5,340 nt of DNA from Lachnospiraceae bacterium UBA1729 (lineage in GTDB: Bacteria; Bacillota; Clostridia; Lachnospirales; Lachnospiraceae): assembly GCA_002315945.1 (NCBI GenBank), contig DCIJ01000085.1, positions 1 through 5,340 of the forward strand, read 5' to 3'. Below, piece by piece: positions 1 through 5,340 of this stretch. A program made the position numbers and the translations under genes. Each line of letters opens with the position of its first letter. Position 1 is the first letter of the stretch. Under the pieces are notes generated by a model. It was not told the DNA's origin, searched no databases, and was given only the letters and a program-made list of their open reading frames with translations.

Positions 1-1238
1 CAGGTTTGGTTTCATTCCTCTGGCCTCTGGCTACATTATATGCTTTTGAGTATATGACTCATGAAGAGAATGAAAATGTCTTCTTTATGTTTTATACCAT
101 GACCTATGGCGTTACACTGGGTATTGCCCTTTCAGCAAACCTTTTGACCATGTATTTCTTCTATGAACTGCTTACGCTTGTAACTGTTCCTCTGGTAATG
201 CATTCTCTTTCAAGAGAAGCAATCTTAGCAGGAAGAAAATATTTGTATTATTCACTTGGCGGTGCCGCCTTTGCATTTATTGGTCTGGTATTTGTAATCG
301 TCTATGGAGGGACTACTGAATTTGCATTAGGAGGATGTCTGTCAGTTATTCAGACAGCCAGCTATAGAAATGTGCTTCTGCTGATATATGTACTTGCATT
401 CTTTGGATTTGGTGTGAAGGCAGCTCTTTGTCCTTTTAACTCTTGGCTTCCCGATGCCGGTGTAGCTCCTACACCTGTTACTGCACTTCTTCATGCAGTA
501 GCCGTTGTTAAATCTGGAGCTTTTGCAATAATCAGATTAACCTATTACTCCTATGGAGCAATATATATTAGAGGAACCTGGGCCCAGTATGTATTGATGG
601 CTGCAATTATCTTTACAATAGTATATGGCTGTTCAAGAGCGGTAAAAGAGACTCATATTAAGAGGAGACTTGCATATTCAACAATAAGTAATCTCTCATA
701 TATTTTATTTGGTGTAATAATGCTAAGTCCATTAGGACTCATGGCAGCAATCTGTCATATGATATCTCACGCCTTTATGAAAATCTGTTCCTTCTTCTGT
801 GCAGGATCGATTATGGTAAAGAGTGGAGCCCACTACGTGAATGAATTAGATGGTCTTGGCAAAAGAATGCCTCTTACCTTTGGAATATTTACAGTAAGTG
901 CATTTGCACTTATGGGTGTTCCTGGATTATCTGGTTTTGTAAGTAAATGGTATCTGGTAAAAGCAGCTGTTGAAAGTAATAATACCTTGGCATTTATTGG
1001 AGTGGCAGGTCTTTTGGTATCAGCCCTTCTTACAGCAATATACATGTTAAGTATCAGTGTCAGAGCATTTTTCCCCTTTAAGGAAATCAAAGAAGAGGAT
1101 ATCAGACCTGCTACTGATCCAAGCTGGCAGATGTTAGTTCCCTTAACAGTATTTGTGATTTTCATGGTTGTCTTTGGTTTATACAATAAGCCCTTCACAG
1201 ATTTGTTTTTACAGGTTGCAACAGGAATGCTGGATTAG
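1..1238 (+). CDS. MrpD/NuoN-like proton-conducting antiporter subunit, 5'-truncated by window edge
   Basis: Polytopic membrane subunit of the proton-conducting transporter family (Pfam Proton_antipo_M), which forms an ion channel in Mrp Na+/H+ antiporters, complex I and membrane-bound hydrogenases. Residues are numbered from the TTG at position 6, but that codon is probably internal: the frame stays open to the left edge and no ribosome binding site is visible. About ten membrane segments can be read. Conserved charged residues are E54 in the FFYELL helix, K138 in GFGVKAA, followed by NSWLPDAG, H163 and K169 in LLHAVAVVK, H251/H255/K259 in HMISHAFMK, and K314 in GLSGFVSK. E54 and K138 match the essential TM5 Glu (about 137) and TM7 Lys (about 219) of Bacillus MrpD, so about 80 N-terminal residues are missing and the full length is near 490, normal for MrpD. 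The LLHA signature favours MrpD/NuoN over hydrogenase-type subunits, but the parent complex cannot be decided from this window. Confidence 0.88.
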   Translation, partial: GLVSFLWPLATLYAFEYMTHEENENVFFMFYTMTYGVTLGIALSANLLTMYFFYELLTLVTVPLVMHSLSREAILAGRKYLYYSLGGAAFAFIGLVFVIVYGGTTEFALGGCLSVIQTASYRNVLLLIYVLAFFGFGVKAALCPFNSWLPDAGVAPTPVTALLHAVAVVKSGAFAIIRLTYYSYGAIYIRGTWAQYVLMAAIIFTIVYGCSRAVKETHIKRRLAYSTISNLSYILFGVIMLSPLGLMAAICHMISHAFMKICSFFCAGSIMVKSGAHYVNELDGLGKRMPLTFGIFTVSAFALMGVPGLSGFVSKWYLVKAAVESNNTLAFIGVAGLLVSALLTAIYMLSISVRAFFPFKEIKEEDIRPATDPSWQMLVPLTVFVIFMVVFGLYNKPFTDLFLQVATGMLD

Positions 1239-1250
1239 AAGTAAATTATA

Positions 1251-1255
1251 AGGAG
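1251..1255 (+). promoter_or_regulatory. Ribosome binding site of second antiporter subunit
   Basis: AGGAG lies 7 nt before the ATG at 1263, in the 24-nt gap after the TAG of the upstream gene. It fixes the start of the 641-residue protein and supports co-transcription with separate, efficient translation initiation. Confidence 0.85.
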
Positions 1256-1262
1256 TATTACG

Positions 1263-3188
1263 ATGATTCAGGAAATTTGTGGTTTTGGAATCCACCTACA
1301 GTTTGATGGATTTAGAATAGTATATACATTAATTGCATGTTTCATGTGGCTGTTAAGCTGTGGTTTTTCACTTGAATACATGGCACATTATAAGAATAAG
1401 GGGCGTTACTACTCTTTTCTGATTCTTACATTTTTTGCAACTGCAGGAGTGTTCCTATCAGCTGATTTGTACACAACTTTTATTTTCTTTGAAATAATGT
1501 CCTTCACATCCTATGTATGGGTTGCTCAGGAAGAAACACCTGGAGCACTTAGAGCTGGCTCAACCTATCTGGCAATTGCTGTAATGGGAGGTTTAGTCAT
1601 GTTAATGGGACTGTTTTTGACCTATCATGCATTAGGAACTCTAAATATCGATGAGTTAAGAACTATTCTGCTTTCTGCCAACAGACAGACGCTTGAGTCA
1701 CTATATCCTGCTGGATTATGTATGCTGTTTGGTTTTGGAGCAAAAGCAGGTGCATTTCCTTTGCATATCTGGCTTCCAAAAGCTCACCCCGTGGCACCGG
1801 CACCTGCTTCAGCACTTTTGTCAGGTATTCTTACAAAAGCAGGTGTGTTTGGAATGCTGGTTCTTTCAGGATCAATATTCTATCACGATGAAAAATGGGC
1901 TACCCTTATTCTTGGCCTTGGAGTGATTACCATGTTTTTAGGAGCACTTTTGGCGCTGTTCTCAATTAATATAAAAAGAACGCTTGCCTGCTCTTCCCTT
2001 TCACAGATTGGATTTATCATGGTAGGAATTGGCTGTATGGGCTTATTGGGTGAAGAAAATCTGTTAGCAGTTCAGGGAACATTTTTACATATGGTAAATC
2101 ATTCCCTTATTAAATTAGTGCTCTTTATGGCAGCAGGTGTAATCTACATGAATATTCATAACCTGGATTTAAATGTAATTCGAGGGTTTGGACGTAACAA
2201 GGTTCTGTTCCATATTATATTCATAGCTGGTGCAGTAAGTATTATGGGTGTGCCTTTTATTGGAGGTGGGTACCTAAGTAAAACTCTTCTTCATGAAGGA
2301 ATTGTAGAGTACACTGAGCTATTACATGAAGGTCATGCCGTTCCATTACTATTTAATGCAGATGCAATGAAAGCAATAGAATGGATATTCCTGGTGTCTG
2401 GTGGTCTGACAGTTGCTTATATGACAAAACTGTATATATGTGTATTTGTAGAAAAAAATGCAGATAGCAAGCTTCAGGAGAAATATGATAGTAAGAAGTC
2501 ATCATATATGAATCCTGTCTCCACAATATGCCTACTTACTTCTGCAGTAGCAGTATTTGCAGTGGGACAAATTGGAGGAAGTGCAGCCAAGGCTTTAGCT
2601 GCCTATGGTGGAGGATTTCTTGATTTTGAAAAGGCTGGTGTAATAAATCAGGTCAATTTCTTTAGTCTTGTAAATCTTAAGGGTGCGGCTGTTTCTATAC
2701 TTATTGGTGCTGCAGTCTATTTGATTGTTGTCAGAGGATGGATGATAAAGGACGATAAGTATCTGAACAGATGGGATGACAGAATTGATTTGGAGGATAC
2801 GATATACAGACCTGTATTACTAACAATTCTTCCATTTTTTGGAACTCTAGTTAGCAGGATAGGAGATACTTTATTAGACAGCATAGTTGTTCTTTTAAGA
2901 AAAACCATCTATAAGGACAGTCCTTTGCATGAAGAAAAAATGTCCAGAGCTTATATCCCAGTTTTGGGAAATATTGCGGACTTCTGTCTGTACATTAAGA
3001 GATGGATTTCTTCTGTAATAAGAGGAACCGAAAGACCTGAATATGCCAGGACTTCTACCGGTTCTATAGACCGAATTGATTTAACAATCAGGGCCGAATT
3101 AAGAATGTTGAGCAGAGGTATGTCCTTTGGACTGATGCTTTTCTGTATAGGATTTATACTTACAATACTGTATTTACTATTTATATAG
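1263..3188 (+). CDS. Proton-conducting membrane transporter subunit, HyfB/HycC/NuoL-like, with C-terminal extension
   Basis: A 641-residue polytopic membrane protein of the Proton_antipo_M family and a paralogue of the preceding gene product. Roughly 14-15 hydrophobic segments are visible, the last at residues 618-640. Conserved ion-path residues are E77 in FFEIMS, K161 in GFGAKAG, K192 in LTKAGVF, and H276/H280/K284 in HMVNHSLIK. The stretch LPKAHPVAPAP-SALLSG (171-188) resembles the version found in hydrogenase-associated subunits such as HyfB and HycC; it carries S187 where the neighbour has a His. After the core (to about 490), residues 491-617 form a long charged segment with a weaker hydrophobic patch (516-530) before the final helix, making the protein longer than MrpD/NuoN and close to NuoL/HyfB size. 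It probably works beside the upstream subunit in one ion-translocating complex. The start is set by AGGAG 7 nt upstream. No hydrogenase, NuoH-like or quinone-module gene follows it, so an antiporter remains as likely as a hydrogenase or complex I-like machine. Confidence 0.87.
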   Translation: MIQEICGFGIHLQFDGFRIVYTLIACFMWLLSCGFSLEYMAHYKNKGRYYSFLILTFFATAGVFLSADLYTTFIFFEIMSFTSYVWVAQEETPGALRAGSTYLAIAVMGGLVMLMGLFLTYHALGTLNIDELRTILLSANRQTLESLYPAGLCMLFGFGAKAGAFPLHIWLPKAHPVAPAPASALLSGILTKAGVFGMLVLSGSIFYHDEKWATLILGLGVITMFLGALLALFSINIKRTLACSSLSQIGFIMVGIGCMGLLGEENLLAVQGTFLHMVNHSLIKLVLFMAAGVIYMNIHNLDLNVIRGFGRNKVLFHIIFIAGAVSIMGVPFIGGGYLSKTLLHEGIVEYTELLHEGHAVPLLFNADAMKAIEWIFLVSGGLTVAYMTKLYICVFVEKNADSKLQEKYDSKKSSYMNPVSTICLLTSAVAVFAVGQIGGSAAKALAAYGGGFLDFEKAGVINQVNFFSLVNLKGAAVSILIGAAVYLIVVRGWMIKDDKYLNRWDDRIDLEDTIYRPVLLTILPFFGTLVSRIGDTLLDSIVVLLRKTIYKDSPLHEEKMSRAYIPVLGNIADFCLYIKRWISSVIRGTERPEYARTSTGSIDRIDLTIRAELRMLSRGMSFGLMLFCIGFILTILYLLFI

Positions 3189-3191
3189 GAG
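3187..3191 (+). promoter_or_regulatory. Ribosome binding site of GH13 gene overlapping upstream stop codon
   Basis: AGGAG shares its first two bases with the TAG stop (3186-3188) of the membrane subunit gene and sits 6 nt before the ATG at 3198. Ribosomes ending the upstream gene stop directly on this site, an arrangement typical of translational coupling. I saw no convincing separate promoter in the preceding 60 nt. Confidence 0.85.
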
Positions 3192-3197
3192 TAGATT

Positions 3198-4553
3198 ATG
3201 GCTTGGTACGATAGCGCAATTTTTTATCATATTTATCCCTTAGGATTATGTGGATGTCCCCATGAAAATAGTGATGATGCAGAAGGAAGTCATTTTGATA
3301 CATTATGTGACTGGGCAAAACATGCAGAAGCAATAGGATGTAATGCAATATATATTGGTCCATTGTTTGAATCAGGATCTCATGGATATGATACTATTGA
3401 TTATCGTTTGGTAGATAAAAGACTTGGCAGTAATGAAGATTTTAAAAGCTGGGTTGAATTATGTCATTCGCTGGGAATGAAGGTAATAGTTGATGGTGTA
3501 TTCAACCATGTTGGAAGAGACTTTTTTGCATTTAAGGATTTGAAGGAAAATAGAGAAGCCTCCAGATATAAAGACTGGTTCCTTGGACTGAATTTCTATG
3601 GAAACAACGAATATAATGATGGTTTTTCTTACGAAAACTGGGGAGGCTATAATCTCTTAGTAAAGCTAAACCAGAAAAATCCGGAAGTATACAATTATCA
3701 TTTTGATACGGTGAAATTCTGGATAGAAGAATTTAATATTGACGGAATTCGCCTGGATGCAGCAGATGTTCTGGATCATCAGTTTATGCAAAAGCTAAGG
3801 GGTGTATGTGATTCCTTAAAAAATGAATTCTGGCTGTTGGGTGAGGTAATCCATGGAGATTACAGCAGATGGGCCAACAAGGATATGCTGCATGCTGTAA
3901 CAAACTATGAGCTTCATAAGGGATTGTTTTCAGGGCATAATGATCATAACTATTTTGAAATTGCCCATTCTGTAAAAAGACTTTTAGGCATATGTAATGA
4001 TTACAGGCTGTATACATTCGTGGATAATCATGATGTGGCAAGAATTGCCTCAAAGGTAAATAATAAGGCCCATTTAAAAAATATTTACATACTGAATTAT
4101 ACATTATATGGAATACCTTCAATATATTATGGTTCAGAGTTTGGAATTGAAGGAAATAAAGAAAAATCTGGTGACTGGAATCTGCGTCCACAGTTGAATA
4201 TTGCAGAATATCAGGATGCATATGAATCTAATCCTTTAACCGCTCTTTGCTGTAAGCTGGCAAAATTAAAGGCGGATTATCCCGAACTGACCTATGGAGT
4301 ATATAAAGAGCTTTCACTTACTACCGGTCAGTATGTATATGCCAGAATATTGGATAACTGTGCCATAGTAGTTGCATTAAATAATTCTGATTCCACTGCC
4401 TGGGTAGAAACAGGTCTGCCCATGTCAGGAGAAATAGAAGAATTTGTTATAGAAAAAGAAAATATGGTAGGTGTAGAGCCTCTGTCAGGAGACAGGATAA
4501 AAATAGAACTGCCTCCCAATGCTGCCAGAATCTTTAGAATCAGTCGAGCTTAA
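3198..4553 (+). CDS. Alpha-amylase family (GH13) glycoside hydrolase, cytoplasmic
   Basis: A 451-residue GH13 enzyme, expected to cleave or transfer alpha-glucosidic bonds in maltodextrin-like substrates inside the cell; there is no signal peptide, and the chain starts directly with the barrel (FYHIYPLG, 9-16). Conserved regions appear in order: YIGPLFES (52-59) and GYDTIDY (63-69); region I DGVFNH (99-104); region V VKLNQKNP (155-162); region II GIRLDAADV with R185 and the nucleophile D187; region III LLGEVIH with acid/base E216; region IV FVDNHD with H278 and D279; region VII YYGSEFGIEG (310-319), followed by WNLRP. A short beta C-terminal domain spans about 365-451. No N-terminal CBM34 or CBM48 domain is present, so it is shorter than classical neopullulanases and cyclomaltodextrinases. 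The subfamily and exact substrate cannot be told from sequence; maltodextrin glucosidase, cyclomaltodextrinase-like enzyme and glucosyltransferase are all possible. It is the last gene of the operon, 9 nt after the membrane subunit gene. Confidence 0.92.
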   Translation: MAWYDSAIFYHIYPLGLCGCPHENSDDAEGSHFDTLCDWAKHAEAIGCNAIYIGPLFESGSHGYDTIDYRLVDKRLGSNEDFKSWVELCHSLGMKVIVDGVFNHVGRDFFAFKDLKENREASRYKDWFLGLNFYGNNEYNDGFSYENWGGYNLLVKLNQKNPEVYNYHFDTVKFWIEEFNIDGIRLDAADVLDHQFMQKLRGVCDSLKNEFWLLGEVIHGDYSRWANKDMLHAVTNYELHKGLFSGHNDHNYFEIAHSVKRLLGICNDYRLYTFVDNHDVARIASKVNNKAHLKNIYILNYTLYGIPSIYYGSEFGIEGNKEKSGDWNLRPQLNIAEYQDAYESNPLTALCCKLAKLKADYPELTYGVYKELSLTTGQYVYARILDNCAIVVALNNSDSTAWVETGLPMSGEIEEFVIEKENMVGVEPLSGDRIKIELPPNAARIFRISRA

Positions 4554-4575
4554 AAGCAAGACTGATTCCTTTTTT
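4537..4575 (+). terminator. Intrinsic terminator embedded in convergent gene ends
   Basis: A perfect 9-bp inverted repeat, GAATCAGTC (4537-4545) with GACTGATTC (4560-4568), is followed by C and six T (4570-4575). The 14-nt interval can form an inner stem GCT/AGC (4548-4550 with 4555-4557) closed by a TAAA loop that contains the amylase TAA stop. This is a standard Rho-independent terminator for the plus-strand operon. Read from the minus strand, the stem is followed by TAAAGATT, not a T-tract, so it looks mainly one-directional. It lies wholly within coding sequence of one or both converging genes. Confidence 0.85.
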
Positions 4576-5340
4576 GTTTGTACTAATTGTGCCTATTGAA
4601 CCAGAGATAATAGGCATGGCAGGCGGAAGGTGACCCAGATCAACATCAAAATATACTGGAATCTGATATTTTCTGGCTACAGGAAGAATGGCCTCATACT
4701 GATCCAGTCCGAAGAGTTCTTCTCCAAAGTGAAGGGGTCTTCCAATAATCAGACCTTTAATGTATTTAAACCATCCACTGTTATCAAGCTGCCAAAGAGC
4801 CCGCCTCATGGAATAGACATTAAGATCGCAGCTTTCAAGAAACCATAATATTCCATCATTCTTATACTTATCTGTAAAATCATTTACCCTATCGAATTTT
4901 GTTCCGCAGAGTGTCTGAAGACAGTCAAGGCAACCTCCAACGAGTCTTCCAGTAGCAGAAATACTGGCATCCTCTGAAAAGACAGAAACCGAATTAATAG
5001 AATCTGATATAGGAGAATATACCTTAATATTGGTAGATTCTGTACAGTTATATGGTTCAGTAGGATTCTCAGGAGATTTCAGGCCTTCCTTTTCCCAAAG
5101 TCCATATGTAGATACCTCTAATTTTTTTCCTGTAAGAATGTCATACGCGTCATTTAATGAAGGATGAAGAGTACGCATTCCAAATGCAGGGGCATTTGGA
5201 CCATAAAGAGATGCAACATCGCATAATGTGGTCAATAGGAAACCAAAATTTGTATTATCAGAATAACCCATGTACCACTTAGGCTGGGAGTTGGTGATAC
5301 AATCAAAATTAACATTTCCGATGGTTTCACACATTAATTC
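4540..5340 (-). CDS. S66 family serine peptidase (LD-carboxypeptidase / MccF-like), 5'-truncated by window edge
   Basis: Member of the S66 peptidase family, which includes LdcA, a cytoplasmic enzyme trimming muropeptides in peptidoglycan recycling, and MccF, which inactivates microcin C-type peptide-nucleotides. Numbered from the ATG at 5334 (264 residues), the family's Ser-Glu-His triad is readable: nucleophile S25 in MGYSDNT, E167 in WFLESCD after GRLVGGCLD (129-137), and H235 in DLGHLPPAMP. SLYGPNAP (42-49) is also family-typical. That ATG is probably not the start: the frame continues to the edge, and the nucleophile of this family normally lies more than 100 residues in, so about 80-100 N-terminal residues are missing. 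TIG-N at residues 4-7 replaces the TIGG/RGG usually seen ahead of the nucleophile. The YGPNAP segment and the insert at about 55-128 fit the MccF-like branch better than E. coli LdcA, but the substrate is uncertain. It converges on and overlaps the GH13 gene by 14 bp, so it is a separate transcription unit. I see no clear terminator of its own. Confidence 0.86.
   Translation of the reverse strand, partial: ELMCETIGNVNFDCITNSQPKWYMGYSDNTNFGFLLTTLCDVASLYGPNAPAFGMRTLHPSLNDAYDILTGKKLEVSTYGLWEKEGLKSPENPTEPYNCTESTNIKVYSPISDSINSVSVFSEDASISATGRLVGGCLDCLQTLCGTKFDRVNDFTDKYKNDGILWFLESCDLNVYSMRRALWQLDNSGWFKYIKGLIIGRPLHFGEELFGLDQYEAILPVARKYQIPVYFDVDLGHLPPAMPIISGSIGTISTNKKGISLAFKLD

Noticed and set aside
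6..8. TTG at position 6 as the true start of the first membrane protein
   Set aside because: The frame is open to the left edge, no ribosome binding site can be seen, and comparison with MrpD places this point about 80 residues into the protein.
833..1198. 121-codon minus-strand open frame inside the first membrane gene
   Set aside because: It is antisense to conserved membrane helices, shows no family motifs and is a by-product of the opposite strand's codon use.
3140..3186. AT-rich stretch before the GH13 gene as a possible internal promoter
   Set aside because: The A/T-rich words are explained by the hydrophobic codons of the last membrane helix, and no well-spaced -35/-10 pair stands out.
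3784..4221. 145-codon open frame on the minus strand inside the GH13 gene
   Set aside because: It is fully antisense to a strongly conserved enzyme covering its catalytic motifs, resembles no family I know, and is best seen as a shadow frame.
4482..4495. Small inverted repeat CTGTC-AGGA-GACAG as a terminator for the minus-strand gene
   Set aside because: The stem is only 5 bp and no T-tract follows it on either strand; it lies in GH13 coding sequence and is plausibly chance.
4630..4848. 72-codon plus-strand open frame opposite the S66 gene
   Set aside because: It has no convincing ribosome binding site and covers conserved S66 sequence including the catalytic Glu region; a shadow frame.
5332..5334. 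ATG at 5334 (minus strand) as the true start of the S66 gene
   Set aside because: The frame continues to the edge and the nucleophile would sit at residue 25, far too early for this family. It is most likely an internal Met.

Overview
The window looks like chromosome of a low-GC Gram-positive anaerobe, most likely a gut Clostridia/Lachnospiraceae-type organism. This rests on AT-rich codon use with many AGA/GGA codons, strong AGGAG ribosome binding sites, and a cytoplasmic GH13 glycosidase of a type I associate with gut Firmicutes. The assignment is an inference from composition and gene content, with no marker gene to confirm it.

Layout: (1) From the left edge to 1238, plus strand, lies the 3' part of a MrpD/NuoN-like proton-conducting membrane subunit whose N-terminus is outside the window. 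(2) 1263-3188, plus strand, is a complete second, longer antiporter-like subunit of the HyfB/HycC/NuoL type with an unusual C-terminal extension. (3) 3198-4553, plus strand, is a complete cytoplasmic alpha-amylase family (GH13) enzyme with all catalytic residues. (4) An intrinsic terminator hairpin at 4537-4575 ends this operon. (5) 4540 to the right edge, minus strand, is most of an S66 (LD-carboxypeptidase/MccF-like) serine peptidase that converges on the operon and overlaps the amylase gene by 14 bp; its N-terminus is outside the window.

The three plus-strand genes are tightly packed (gaps of 24 and 9 nt) and very probably form the 3' end of one operon. The two membrane proteins would be ion-translocating subunits of one Mrp-type antiporter or a membrane-bound hydrogenase/complex I-like machine whose other subunits must lie upstream. 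The GH13 gene is physically coupled to it but has no obvious biochemical link. The S66 gene is a separate transcription unit. There is no non-coding stretch longer than 24 nt, and I saw no RNA genes, mobile elements, repeats or CRISPR. Nothing here clearly amounts to an undescribed system. The points most worth a second look are the terminator embedded in two convergent coding ends, the glycosidase tail on an ion-pump operon, and the C-terminal extension of the second pump subunit.
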